Below are positions 53,935 through 63,089 of a stretch of DNA of 64,000 nt, one piece after another. The stretch comes from Pseudomonas putida (lineage in GTDB: Bacteria > Pseudomonadota > Gammaproteobacteria > Pseudomonadales > Pseudomonadaceae): the NCBI RefSeq assembly GCF_016406145.1, contig NZ_CP066306.1, positions 3,658,001-3,722,000 on the forward strand, written 5' to 3'. The notes under the pieces are model-generated. The model saw only the letters and a program-made list of their open reading frames with translations. It had not been told where the DNA came from and did no database searches. Each line of letters starts with the position of its first letter. Position 1 is the stretch's first letter. A program made the position numbers and the translations under genes.

Positions 53935-55164
53935 ATGGCTGGAAAACTGTATGAATGGCTCTCTGGAGCTGTTTTAGATGATCATTCACGCCGAAAACAC
54001 AAAATACTTAGAGAGTATTTCTTTCAGTATTTAACCGTGAGATGCCAACTTCCTCAGCAGTCACGATTTAAACTAGCGGTAATTGATGGGTTCTCTGGTG
54101 GCGGTCGGTACCAGTGCGGAGCAGCTGGGTCGCCAGTCATTTTCATTGAAGAGTTGAAGAGAGCTCTGCGCCATATAAATATCAACCGTGGATCACAGGG
54201 GCTTGGACTGGTAACTATTGAGTGTTTTTTGATACTCAATGATGCAGACAAAAATGTCACTGCATTCCTACAGGAAAATCTAGCACCTATAATCGCCGAG
54301 GCCAAAGATACAGAATCTAGACTTATCCTAAATACCGTATTTTTCAGCGAGCCATTCGAACAGCTTTATCCAAAAGTCAAAGAACTCCTATCAAAATATC
54401 GCTGCCGAAACGTTCTTTTCAATTTAGATCAGTGCGGCCATAGCCATGTCGATAGAAAAACGATCCTCGACATAACTCGATCAAACCCATCGGCCGAAAT
54501 TTTCTATACCTTTGCGATCGAAGCGCTGGTTTCATATCTAAAAAAATCAGACCCCACAATGCTAATAAGCCAGCTAGCCCCAATTGGTTTAAGGGAAGAC
54601 GACATTAGAAATCTCGAAAACCATCTAACCAAAAAAAGTTGGCTTGGTGCGGCGGAGCGACTAGTATTCCAGGCATTCAAAGAGTGTGCTCCTTATGTAA
54701 GCCCCTTCTCCATCAATAATCCGTCAGGCTGGAGATACTGGCTAATTCACTTCGCCAACTCTTACAAAGCCCGCCAAGTCTACAATAACATTCTGCACGA
54801 CAATAGTAGCTCTCAAGCCCACTTTGGTAGATCGGGCCTGAACATGCTCTCTTATGACCCAGCGGAAGATGGCTCACTTTACTTATTCGGCGAGTCAGAT
54901 CGAGAAAATGCTCGAAATGAACTCCAAGAAGATATCCCTCGGATCATATCTGAATCGGGTGATGCCGTGTCTGTTAGCGATTTCTATGCAAGTATCTACA
55001 ACGAGACGCCTGCTCATACCGACGATGTACATGCTGCTATCATCCAAAGCCCCGAAATTGAGGTTATCACTCCTGGGGGCGGCACCCGAAGAAAGCCGAA
55101 TACAATCACGGTAAATGACACTTTGAAATTCAAGAGCCAAAGAACATTCTTCCACATGCTGTAA
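53935..55164 (+). CDS. tcmP: Three-Cys-motif partner protein TcmP
   Basis: 409 residues. TcmP proteins (TIGR04474) always accompany a Gp37/Gp68 three-Cys protein. The N-terminal half has KLAVIDGFSGGGRYQCGAAG and SPVIFIEELKRAL, then FNLDQCGHSHVDRKTI, a Rossmann-like arrangement resembling a methyltransferase (FxGxG loop and a DxxG strand). The C-terminal 150 residues are helical with a winged-helix-like end (SVSDFYASIYNETP). The reaction is unknown; modification of a nucleic acid or of a partner is plausible. The pair may be a defence or modification module. It ends with a strong hairpin. Confidence 0.88.
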   Translation: MAGKLYEWLSGAVLDDHSRRKHKILREYFFQYLTVRCQLPQQSRFKLAVIDGFSGGGRYQCGAAGSPVIFIEELKRALRHININRGSQGLGLVTIECFLILNDADKNVTAFLQENLAPIIAEAKDTESRLILNTVFFSEPFEQLYPKVKELLSKYRCRNVLFNLDQCGHSHVDRKTILDITRSNPSAEIFYTFAIEALVSYLKKSDPTMLISQLAPIGLREDDIRNLENHLTKKSWLGAAERLVFQAFKECAPYVSPFSINNPSGWRYWLIHFANSYKARQVYNNILHDNSSSQAHFGRSGLNMLSYDPAEDGSLYLFGESDRENARNELQEDIPRIISESGDAVSVSDFYASIYNETPAHTDDVHAAIIQSPEIEVITPGGGTRRKPNTITVNDTLKFKSQRTFFHML

Positions 55165-55172
55165 AACAGCTT

Positions 55173-55202
55173 AGCCGGCATAAGCTCCCACTTATGCCGG
55201 CT
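55173..55202 (+). terminator. Strong hairpin after tcmP
   Basis: AGCCGGCATAAG and CTTATGCCGGCT are perfect 12-bp arms around a 6-base loop, starting nine bases after the tcmP stop codon. The U tract is poor, so it may act with Rho or as a 3' stabiliser. Confidence 0.6.
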
Positions 55203-55312
55203 TCTCAACAAACCTGAATCTGACCACCTCCCCGCCGACCCACTCACTGACTTACAATATTCGATTTTTAATCGATAGTAATTCTTTATAAATCAAAATT
55301 TCCGTAGCTTCC

Positions 55313-55800
55313 GCGATTGATCCGAAGGCGCTATCGTAGTTACGCGAAAGTTGGTCGCAAAAATCACGACACCAGCTTGCTTCTCCAACTCGACAAGCAG
55401 CGTTGAGCGTATGGCGTCGACCTCGTTATCAATGCCTGGGTAACCAACGACAAGCGTTTACCCAACAACGCATCGGCCTCGCTCAGGAACAACACGGCGT
55501 CTTCGGCACATACCGACTCGAATAGCTGGGCGATGTTCTTTGAGGTGCCCCCACAAACTTGCTTTCAAGGTCGGCAATTCTCGCGCTGATAAGCCGGTTA
55601 CCGATGCTTCCGGAAAACGCTTCGGCGGTCAGCGTCTTGCCAGTATCTGGAGCGCCATGAAAGTTGAGGATAGTACCGCTGCCACACGGATCAACCTCAG
55701 CGAAACTCCAGATAACATAAATGGTGTGATGGTGACAAATTTTCACCAATGCCTTGTCAAGCTGCTGCTTGACTGCAGGTAAAGGTACAGCCTTGGTCAT
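55313..55800 (-). pseudogene. AAA-family ATPase, truncated and frameshifted
   Basis: From ATG 55800, MTKAVPLPAVKQQLDKALVK then ILNFHGAPDTGKTLTAEAFS (a Walker A as GxPxTGKT with Asp for Gly) and DLESKFVG. The frame then breaks. In other frames come AVLFLSEADALLGKRLSLV (Walker B, with the first Asp of DEAD replaced by Ser), VVIFATNF and RNYDSAF. At least two frameshifts separate these. It is the relic of a stand-alone AAA ATPase that once lay between TcmP and the integrase. Confidence 0.8.
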
Positions 55801-55921
55801 TAGACACCTCTCTGGGGCGAGCATTCTCGCCTAAATGGGTGTCCGGAGTTAGTAGACCACTACAAATAAACCAAACATTCGGACCATTGTAAGCCATACA
55901 AAAAAGAATGACGAACACGAA

Positions 55922-57727
55922 CTATGCTATTTGTCGCACCCGAATCAGTGAAGCCAAGGTAGTCTCAAAATTCTCTGTTTGCACCACATCTAGCGGTATA
56001 CGCCCTCTCAGCCTATCGTGTGGCTCACTGAGCAGACGGTAGACTTCCCAGGCTTCGAGTTGAGGCAACGACTTGAAGATTGCCAGAACCAGCTTATGCT
56101 TCACCGGATCCAACTGCCAGTCTGGAATACGCTGGCCCCGATTCCCCAAGCTAAGTGACAGCAGACGTCGTGCCTTGATATCACGGTTGATTTGATCTCG
56201 CGATTTTCCAGCCAGCCGTGCAAAAGAGAGAAGAGGTAAATTGGTCGCTGCTTCGTAGATTTCAAGCATCTCCGCACGCTCTCTTTGGATATCAGAAACC
56301 AGCCGGACGGCAGACACTTCCGACGCGCCGAATCGATCCGCTAAAGCCTTACTACCTTCAACGTCTAACGAACTCATTTCTGGTTTCATGCCACTGCGTA
56401 CGGGAGGGAGAAGTAAACTCTGTAGCCCGAACGACAGCTGCGATACCCCCTCCAAGCGAATAGTTAACGGTGAGGCTGCCGCCTTGGTATGTCCTTGCAC
56501 CCAGAGATCTAATCGGTTGGCCCAGTCTTGCATCATCGTACGGCGTTGCTCAACGTATTCCGCATGGTTGTACGCTGAACTCACCTTGTCCGGATCAGCA
56601 TGTGACAGCTGCGCATCGATCCAGATCTTCGGGTAACCGATCTCGTTGAGTGCCGTTGAGATCGTCGCCCTCACGCCGTGCCCCGTGAGCCGGTCAGCAA
56701 AGCCCATACGTCGCAACGCACTGTTCAGGGTGTTCTCGCTGATGCGCTTGCTCAGATCGCTTCGATGGGTGAGCAAATGCCGTTGAGCGGGCACCACCTG
56801 ATCGAGCAACAGGCGCACGACTTCGGCCGCCTGGATAGACAGCGGAACGATATAGGGCGGCACCTTGGCGGTTTGGCGGCGCGTGTTGCGCATCTTGAGC
56901 TGGAGCTGCTTGACCACTTCCGGCGGGATGATCCAAAGCCTACGCTCCAGGTCGAACTGGTCAGGGGTCGCCAGACGCAACTCACCAGTACGCACGCCGG
57001 TCAACAGCAACAAGCGGATACCGAGTTGCGTCTGCTGCGAGCCGCGGAACGCACGCAGCTTACCCAGGAAGTGCGGAAGCTCCTCCATGCGCAGGAAGGG
57101 ATTGTGCTCCACCGGCGGCTTGGGCACCGCCACCACATCGAGATCTGCGGCAGGATTGTGTTCAAGGCCCGCTATGCGTACCAGTGCGTAGCGGAACAAC
57201 TGATTGAGCCAGGTCCGGCACTTCTCCGCAGTCGTGAAGGCTTTCCTGCATTCGATACGGCTGAGCAGATCCATGAGTACATGCCGATTGATCTCATGGA
57301 TCGACTGCTCGCCGATGTAGGGCTGAATGTCTTTGGCAAAAATGCGCAGTATCTGCGACAGCGTGCTCTGTCGCCCTTCTTTGAGACTCAACCTGCGAAA
57401 GGCAATCCACTGCTCGAACACCGCATCGAAGGTCTGATCATTGGCAAGGCGCAGGGCCACACGCTGCTGCTTGCGTTGTTCACAGGGATTGAATCCCTGA
57501 GCAATCAGCGCTCGTGCCTCATCTCGCCGCTCCCGCGCGTCACGCAACCCCACCTGCGGGTAACTGCCGAAGGACATGCGCTTCTGCCGACCTTCCCAGT
57601 AATAACGGAAATGCCAGATTTTGCTGCCCTGGGCAGTGACGTTGAGGAACAAGCCATCACTGTCTGCGAGCGTGTACTCCTTGGCAGTGACTCGAGCATG
57701 CCGAATCGCCATTTCCGTGAGTGCCAT
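55922..57727 (-). CDS. int: ICE tyrosine integrase with extra C-terminal domain
   Basis: 601 residues, P4-type. An N-terminal DUF4102 arm-binding domain (IRHARVTAKEYTLADSDGLF, SFGSYPQVGLRDARERRDEA) precedes a core-binding domain and a catalytic domain with R246 (LLTGVRTGEL), H350-x-x-R353 (HGVRATIS), H376 and Tyr386 (SSAYNHAEYVEQRR). It integrates the ICE into the 3' end of tRNA-Gly. About 190 residues follow the catalytic Tyr region, more than usual. The last part (LEAWEVYRLLSEPHDRLRGR at about 558-576) resembles the Xre/MbcA/ParS antitoxin-associated DUF2384 domain. ATG 57727 lies about 220 bp from the tRNA; it is transcribed away from it. Confidence 0.93.
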   Translation of the reverse strand: MALTEMAIRHARVTAKEYTLADSDGLFLNVTAQGSKIWHFRYYWEGRQKRMSFGSYPQVGLRDARERRDEARALIAQGFNPCEQRKQQRVALRLANDQTFDAVFEQWIAFRRLSLKEGRQSTLSQILRIFAKDIQPYIGEQSIHEINRHVLMDLLSRIECRKAFTTAEKCRTWLNQLFRYALVRIAGLEHNPAADLDVVAVPKPPVEHNPFLRMEELPHFLGKLRAFRGSQQTQLGIRLLLLTGVRTGELRLATPDQFDLERRLWIIPPEVVKQLQLKMRNTRRQTAKVPPYIVPLSIQAAEVVRLLLDQVVPAQRHLLTHRSDLSKRISENTLNSALRRMGFADRLTGHGVRATISTALNEIGYPKIWIDAQLSHADPDKVSSAYNHAEYVEQRRTMMQDWANRLDLWVQGHTKAAASPLTIRLEGVSQLSFGLQSLLLPPVRSGMKPEMSSLDVEGSKALADRFGASEVSAVRLVSDIQRERAEMLEIYEAATNLPLLSFARLAGKSRDQINRDIKARRLLSLSLGNRGQRIPDWQLDPVKHKLVLAIFKSLPQLEAWEVYRLLSEPHDRLRGRIPLDVVQTENFETTLASLIRVRQIA

Positions 57728-57813
57728 GGTGACCTCCTGAACCTGTCAGAGGCCAAATGCTCGTCTCGTTACCTACCCTGCTCCACCGGAAAACCGAATG
57801 AGCCGATTTCCAA

Positions 57814-57836
57814 TTCTGGACTCATTTCTGGACTCA
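57814..57836. repeat. Integrase arm-type direct repeats
   Basis: TTCTGGACTCA occurs twice at a 12-bp period (57814-57824 and 57826-57836), between the integrase start and the attachment core. The position fits N-terminal-domain (arm) binding sites or the integrase's own operator. Confidence 0.5.
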
Positions 57837-57880
57837 TTTTGTCCGGCTACCCCCGGTTTTCGGTGGTTTTCGCTGGAACG

Positions 57881-57905
57881 AAAAAAGGGCCTTTCGGCCC
57901 TTTTT
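57881..57905 (-). terminator. Terminator just inside the ICE, next to tRNA-Gly
   Basis: A run of A, then GGGCC paired with GGCCC across a 5-base loop (57887-57900), then TTTTT. Symmetric, so it can work on either strand. It lies 43 bases beyond the tRNA 3' end on the element side and would end the tRNA transcript before it reaches the integrase gene, if transcription runs from the tRNA. Confidence 0.8.
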
Positions 57906-57947
57906 CAACGACTTACAGACTTCCATGGAACTCTGTAGATCTATAAC

Positions 57948-58023
<76 letters not shown>

Positions 58024-58086
58024 GTCGTGATGGGTGCCATTCTAGCGATATCTAAAACGGCGTCAACCCCTTGATTCAAAAAAGTT

Positions 58087-58647
58087 TTATTTTTGTTCCG
58101 AACCTTCACGCAGGTGCGGCCAGGCGGCCAGCAGGTAATGGGCCATGGACCATAGCGTCAGCGCAGCGGCAACCAGCAGCAACCCGTAGCCCAAGATCAC
58201 CCAGAAGGTCACCAGCGGCGGGTTGGCCAGCAGGATGACCAGCGCCAGCATTTGCGCTGCGGTTTTCCACTTGCCGAGGTTGGACACCGCCACATGCGCC
58301 CGCGCCCCCAGCTCAGCCATCCACTCGCGCAGGGCCGAAACGACGATTTCGCGGCCGATGATCACGGCGGCCGGCAGGGTCAGCCAGAAGTTGGCGTGCA
58401 CCTGCACCAGCAGCACCAGGGCTACGGCGACCATCAGCTTGTCGGCCACAGGGTCGAGGAACGCGCCGAACGGCGTGCTCTGCTGCAGGCGACGGGCCAG
58501 ATAGCCGTCCAGCCAATCGGTGGCGGCGGCGATGGCAAACACCGTGCTGGCGGCCATATAGCTCCAGTGATAGGGCATATAGAACAGCAAGATGAAGATC
58601 GGAATGAGCAGGACGCGTAGAACGGTGAGCAGATTTGGAATATTCAT
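58087..58647 (-). CDS. pgsA: CDP-diacylglycerol--glycerol-3-phosphate 3-phosphatidyltransferase
   Basis: 186-residue inner-membrane enzyme that makes phosphatidylglycerophosphate. The CDP-alcohol phosphotransferase motif [20 protein letters not shown] contains D-G-x2-A-R-x8-G-x3-D, with the last Asp in the following VADKL. Hydrophobic helices flank it. Normal length. Located between uvrC and tRNA-Gly as in other pseudomonads, 34 bases downstream of uvrC's stop on the same strand. Confidence 0.97.
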   Translation of the reverse strand: MNIPNLLTVLRVLLIPIFILLFYMPYHWSYMAASTVFAIAAATDWLDGYLARRLQQSTPFGAFLDPVADKLMVAVALVLLVQVHANFWLTLPAAVIIGREIVVSALREWMAELGARAHVAVSNLGKWKTAAQMLALVILLANPPLVTFWVILGYGLLLVAAALTLWSMAHYLLAAWPHLREGSEQK

Positions 58648-58680
58648 CGGTACGACTGGCTGCGGGTTGAGCCCGGCATT

Positions 58681-60504
58681 CTACTCGCTATGCAGGCTGG
58701 CATAAATCGACTCGGCAAGCTTTTTACTGATGCCGGGGGCTTTGGCGATTTCATCGATACTGGCGCGGTTGAGCTCCTGCAGGCCGCCGAAATGTTTCAG
58801 CAGGTCGCGACGGCGCTTGGGCCCTACCCCGGCAACGTCTTCCAGACTGGACACTCGGCGGGCCTTGCCGCGGCGGGCGCGGTGGCCGGTGATGGCAAAA
58901 CGGTGGGCTTCGTCGCGGATCTGCTGGATCAGGTGCAGCGCCGGGTTGTCGCCCTTGAGGGTGAACTCGTGAGCCACGTCATTCAGGTAAAGGGTCTCGA
59001 AACCGGCCTTGCGGGTCACGCCCTTGGCCACACCGAGCAGGGTCAGGTCGGTGAAGGCCAGCTCCTGCATCACTTCGCGAGCCATGTTCAGCTGGCCCTT
59101 GCCGCCGTCCACCAGCAGCACGTCAGGCAATTTGCCCTCGCCGTCCTTGATACGCCCGTAGCGGCGCGTCAGGGCCTGGTGCATGGCCGCGTAGTCGTCG
59201 CCAGCGGTCACGCCTTCGATGTTGAAGCGACGGTAATCGGACTTGAGCGGGCCTTCAGGGCCGAATACCACGCAACTGGCTACCGTGGCCTCGCCGCTGG
59301 AGTGGCTGATGTCGTAGCACTCCAGGCGCTGGGGCACTTCGTCCAGGCCCAGCACCTCGGCCAGGGCCTCGAACCGCGCAGCCATGTGCTGGCGGTTGGC
59401 CAGGCGGGCATTGAGCGCCTGTTCGGCGTTGGTCACCGCCAGTTGCTGCCAACGGGCGCGGGTGCCGCGCACGCGGTGGCTGATGGTCAGCTCCCGGCCG
59501 CGCAGGGTTTGCAGCGCCTCGCTGATGGCAGCGAAGTCCTCGTGCACAACGTTGACGATCAACTCGCCCGGCAATTCGCGCTCGGCATTGCCCAGGTAGT
59601 ACTGGGACAGGAAGGCGGCCATCACTTCGGCCACCTCTTCTTCAATACCTACCTGCGGGAAGAAGTTCTTGCTGCCCAGCACCCGCCCACCGCGCACGCT
59701 GATCAGGTGCACGCAGGCGCCACCGGGGTTGACGAAAGCGGCGACCACATCCACATCACCAGACCCGCCTTCCATGTATTGCTGGTCCTGAACCCGGCGC
59801 AGCAAGGCGATCTGGTCGCGCAGTTCGGCTGCCTTCTCGAAGTTCAGGGCCATCGCGGCCTTTTCCATCTCGGCATTGAGCTCATTGCCCAGTTGCTGGC
59901 TGCGGCCCTCGAGGAACATCACCGAATGGCGCACGTCCTCGGCATATTCCTCTGCGTCGACCAGCCCCACACACGGCCCCTTGCAGCGCTTGATCTGGTA
60001 CTGCAGGCACGGGCGGGTACGGTTGGCGTAGTAGCTGTCCTCGCATTGGCGCACCGAGAAGGCTTTTTGCAGCAAGCTGAGGCTTTCGCGGATGGCTCCG
60101 GCGCTGGGGTATGGCCCAAAGTAGCGCCCCTTGGCTTTTTTCGCGCCACGGTGAATCCCCAGCCGTGGGAATTGGCCGTCGGACAGAAACACGTACGGGT
60201 AGGATTTATCGTCGCGCAGCAGAATGTTGTACGGCGGCCGCCACTGCTTGATGAGGTTCTGCTCGAGCAGCAGCGCCTCGGTCTCATTGGCGGTGATGGT
60301 GGTTTCGACCTGGGCGATGCGCCCCACCAGCGCAGCGGTTTTAGGCGCCAGGCCAGTCTTGCGGAAATAGCTGGCCAAACGCTTCTTGAGGTTCTTGGCC
60401 TTGCCCACATAGAGCAGCCGAGTCTCGCTATCGAACATCCGGTAGACGCCCGGGCGAGCGCTACAGGTCGCCAGGAACGCGCTGGCATCAAAGACTTGGG
60501 ACAT
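58681..60504 (-). CDS. uvrC: Excinuclease ABC subunit C
   Basis: 607-residue nucleotide excision repair nuclease. GIY-YIG domain ([20 protein letters not shown]) gives the 3' incision, the UVR motif ([19 protein letters not shown]) binds UvrB, the RNase H-like domain ([20 protein letters not shown]) gives the 5' incision, and the C-terminal helix-hairpin-helix pair ([31 protein letters not shown]) binds DNA. It begins five bases after gacA, with which it forms the classical gacA-uvrC operon. Confidence 0.98.
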   Translation of the reverse strand: MSQVFDASAFLATCSARPGVYRMFDSETRLLYVGKAKNLKKRLASYFRKTGLAPKTAALVGRIAQVETTITANETEALLLEQNLIKQWRPPYNILLRDDKSYPYVFLSDGQFPRLGIHRGAKKAKGRYFGPYPSAGAIRESLSLLQKAFSVRQCEDSYYANRTRPCLQYQIKRCKGPCVGLVDAEEYAEDVRHSVMFLEGRSQQLGNELNAEMEKAAMALNFEKAAELRDQIALLRRVQDQQYMEGGSGDVDVVAAFVNPGGACVHLISVRGGRVLGSKNFFPQVGIEEEVAEVMAAFLSQYYLGNAERELPGELIVNVVHEDFAAISEALQTLRGRELTISHRVRGTRARWQQLAVTNAEQALNARLANRQHMAARFEALAEVLGLDEVPQRLECYDISHSSGEATVASCVVFGPEGPLKSDYRRFNIEGVTAGDDYAAMHQALTRRYGRIKDGEGKLPDVLLVDGGKGQLNMAREVMQELAFTDLTLLGVAKGVTRKAGFETLYLNDVAHEFTLKGDNPALHLIQQIRDEAHRFAITGHRARRGKARRVSSLEDVAGVGPKRRRDLLKHFGGLQELNRASIDEIAKAPGISKKLAESIYASLHSE

Positions 60505-60509
60505 GAGGT

Positions 60510-61148
60510 TCAGAGGCTTGCGTCGACCATACCGTGGCGAACGGCCAGCAAGGTCAGTTCGACGTCGCTGGTGACCGAGAGTTTTTCAAAGATCCGATAC
60601 CGGTAAGTATTGACGGTCTTGGGCGACAGGCACAACTTGTCCGAGATGAGCTGAACCTTCTGACAACCGACGATCATAAGGGCGATCTGGATTTCCCGCT
60701 CCGACAGGGCGTCGAACGGCGAACCTTGCGGCTGGAACGACTTGAGCGCCAGTTGCTGGGCAATTTGCGGGCTGATATAACGCTGCCCGGCAAACGCCAG
60801 ACGGATGGCCTGGACCATCTCGTCCAGCCCCGCGCCTTTGGTCAGGTAGCCGGCTGCCCCGGCTTGCATCAGGCGCGTGGGGAACGGGTCTTCTTCACAC
60901 ACGGTCACGGCCACCACCTTGGTGTCAGGGTGGCTGCGCAACAATTTGCGGGTAGCCTCAAGGCCACCAATGCCAGGCATCTTGACGTCCATCAGCACGA
61001 CATCCGGCTTGAGCTCCCGGACCAGCTTGAGCGCCGACTCGCCCGAGTCCGCCTCCCCCACTACCTGCAAGCCGTCGATGTCGGCCAGCATGCGTGTAAT
61101 ACCGGTTCGCACCAGATCGTGGTCATCGACCACTAGGACCCTAATCAA
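60510..61148 (-). CDS. gacA: Response regulator GacA (UvrY)
   Basis: 212 residues: receiver domain ([18 protein letters not shown]) with phosphoacceptor Asp54 in [11 protein letters not shown], and C-terminal LuxR/FixJ helix-turn-helix ([39 protein letters not shown]). It is activated by GacS and turns on the small RNAs that control RsmA. The start codon is TTG at 61148, as known for other Pseudomonas gacA genes. Directly upstream of uvrC. Confidence 0.97.
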   Translation of the reverse strand: MIRVLVVDDHDLVRTGITRMLADIDGLQVVGEADSGESALKLVRELKPDVVLMDVKMPGIGGLEATRKLLRSHPDTKVVAVTVCEEDPFPTRLMQAGAAGYLTKGAGLDEMVQAIRLAFAGQRYISPQIAQQLALKSFQPQGSPFDALSEREIQIALMIVGCQKVQLISDKLCLSPKTVNTYRYRIFEKLSVTSDVELTLLAVRHGMVDASL

Positions 61149-61211
61149 GCAGACACCTCGTCAACAGGGCGATTGGATCCCGCCACCTTAACAAAATTTT
61201 TCAAGACGGGC

Positions 61212-61601
61212 CTAGCGCAAAACTTCCTTAGGAAATGTCCTACGCTCACGCCACTGTGGCCGCATCGCATCACTTCGGCCTCCATCGCCCATCAGGCGCT
61301 CCAGCAAATGCGCAAACGCCGCTTTGTCGTCGGCCGCCAGGCGCCTGAACGCAGCCACTAAACCGGTTTCATCCGCCGTCAGGCTTTCCAGCGGCGCCGG
61401 GGTGCGCACACCGCTGAGCACATAGAGCGCGTCGACTCCTCTAGCCGCCAGGGCAGCCAGGTAATCGACCCTCGGTGTGCGTTCGCCACTCTCATATTTG
61501 CCCTGGGCATTGGGTTCGACGCCGCCGATATCACCAAACACCCGCTGGGTCATCCCCAGCCGTTCACGCTCTTCCCTAAGACGCGGACCGAGCCCATTCA
61601 T
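61212..61601 (-). CDS. XRE-family helix-turn-helix regulator
   Basis: 129 residues. Helix-turn-helix LREERERLGMTQRVFGDIGG, then QGKYESGERTPRVDYLAALA and VDALYVLSGVRT, the layout of small phage-repressor-like regulators. No C-terminal peptidase domain is present, only about 50 residues of helices. It lies upstream of gacA on the same strand. Targets unknown. Confidence 0.9.
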   Translation of the reverse strand: MNGLGPRLREERERLGMTQRVFGDIGGVEPNAQGKYESGERTPRVDYLAALAARGVDALYVLSGVRTPAPLESLTADETGLVAAFRRLAADDKAAFAHLLERLMGDGGRSDAMRPQWRERRTFPKEVLR

Positions 61602-61754
61602 ACTGATGTTTCTCCTGCTTCCCTAGCCATCGTCGGATACTGCTCACAACCCTGTGGGCTCTTGCAGACTGCTCGGTCACTATGCCCATCGCACGCGGGG
61701 GTCGCAAGCCAGTATTGAGCCAGCACCTAGGGCCGCAAGCTTGATCTGCAAAGA

Positions 61755-62186
61755 TCAGCCGATCACCTTCTGCATACGCACAAAACACTCATCCTCGCCC
61801 ATTTCGACAAACCCCTGGCGCCGGTACAGCCGCCGCGCCGGGTTGCTCTTGAACACCATCAAGCGCAGCAACGGCAGCCTCTGTTGCGCCGCCTTGGCGA
61901 CCAGCGCTTGCAGTACCCAACTGCCAACCCCTTGCCCGCGATGCTCAGGCAGCAGGTGCAGCTCGCGAATGAACAATGCCTGGCGGTCCTTGCTGAGGCT
62001 GCAGAAGCCCAGCACGCGGTCCCCGTCTACGACCAGCCACTGCTCCCGCCAATCCCAGGCCTGATCGAACGCTTCTTCGATCCACAACAGATCGAACTCC
62101 CGGTAGTACGCCAGCATGGCCCGACGCGTGAGGTCACGGGCGAAGGTGCGGTGGGCATCGGTGGCAGGTATCAACTCAATGGGCAT
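61755..62186 (-). CDS. GNAT family N-acetyltransferase
   Basis: 143 residues. The acetyl-CoA-binding motif is ELHLLPEHRGQGVGSWVLQA (Q/RxxGxG/A as RGQGVG), followed by LMVFKSNPARRLYRRQGFVE, typical of GNAT. Start ATG 62186; a GTG one codon upstream is possible. Substrate unknown. Confidence 0.9.
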   Translation of the reverse strand: MPIELIPATDAHRTFARDLTRRAMLAYYREFDLLWIEEAFDQAWDWREQWLVVDGDRVLGFCSLSKDRQALFIRELHLLPEHRGQGVGSWVLQALVAKAAQQRLPLLRLMVFKSNPARRLYRRQGFVEMGEDECFVRMQKVIG

Positions 62187-62320
62187 CACACACCGCCCAG
62201 GTGCATAACCAACGGTGGCCGGGCAGCTCGCGCTTACAGCGGGTCATGGGGCTCTCCTGCATTGGCCTGTCGCCTGAAGCCTAGGTAATTCAGTGGCCGA
62301 GGTCACGCCCCATTGCTGCC

Positions 62321-63016
62321 TCAGCCCGGGATTTTCAGCCCCCGCTGAACAGCTGGGCGCTCAAGGAAGCTGGCCAGCACGCGCTGCACGTTATTGAACT
62401 CATCGAAGCCGACCAGCTCACCTGCGTTATAGCGTTCCACCAGGTTACGCACCCAAGGGAAGATGGCGATATCGGCGATGCTGTACTCATCGACCATCCA
62501 CTGCCGCCCTTGCAGGTGCCGGTCCAGCACGCCGAGCAGGCGCTTGGATTCATTGACGTAGCGGTCGCGTGGGCGCTTGTCTTCGTATTCCTTGCCAGCG
62601 AAGAAGTGGAAGAACCCGACCTGGCCGAACATCGGCCCGATGCCGCCCATCTGGAACATCAGCCACTGCAGCGTCTGGTAGCGGGTCGCCGGGTCATGGC
62701 TGAGCAGTTGCCCGCTCTTTTCCGCCAGGTACTGCAGGATCGCGCCCGACTCGAACAACGGCAAAGGCTGGCCGCCAGGGCCATCGGGGTCGAGGATCGC
62801 CGGGATCTTGTTGTTGGCGCTGAGCGAGATGAATTCAGGGCTCAGCTGATCGTCGGTTTCGAAGCTGACCTTGTGCGGCTCGTACGCCAGGCCGATCTCC
62901 TCCAGCATGATCGATACCTTGACGCCATTGGGCGTAGGCAGCGAGTACAGTTGCAGGCGCTCGGGGTGTTGCGCAGGCCATTTGCGGGTAACGGGAAATG
63001 CGCTGAGATCGGTCAT
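62321..63016 (-). CDS. Glutathione S-transferase (YfcG/YghU-like)
   Basis: 231 residues. Thioredoxin-like N-terminus (LQLYSLPTPNGVKVSIMLEE) with the GSH-binding NNKIPAILDP and FESGAILQYLAEK. The C-terminal helical domain has MVDEYSIADIAIFPWVRNL. The TPNGVK start resembles the Nu-class (YfcG/YghU) disulphide-bond reductases. The ATG at 63016 gives the usual length. Confidence 0.93.
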   Translation of the reverse strand: MTDLSAFPVTRKWPAQHPERLQLYSLPTPNGVKVSIMLEEIGLAYEPHKVSFETDDQLSPEFISLSANNKIPAILDPDGPGGQPLPLFESGAILQYLAEKSGQLLSHDPATRYQTLQWLMFQMGGIGPMFGQVGFFHFFAGKEYEDKRPRDRYVNESKRLLGVLDRHLQGRQWMVDEYSIADIAIFPWVRNLVERYNAGELVGFDEFNNVQRVLASFLERPAVQRGLKIPG

Positions 63017-63089
63017 GGTCAACCTGTGCCAGGGGAATGGACCTGTCACTTTAGTAACATCATGGGCGGCTGACCATCACCTGCCGTTG

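Noticed and set aside
56678..57946. A 422-codon plus-strand frame opposite the integrase
   Set aside because: Shadow of the integrase coding sequence, with no recognisable motif.
1..57947. Second copy of the tRNA-Gly 3' end (left att site)
   Set aside because: No second copy of the 19-base core was found by reading the window; the left end is probably outside it.
58690..60606. A 638-codon open frame on the plus strand opposite uvrC
   Set aside because: It is antisense to a clearly functional uvrC and has no domain. Long antisense frames are expected in high-GC coding DNA.
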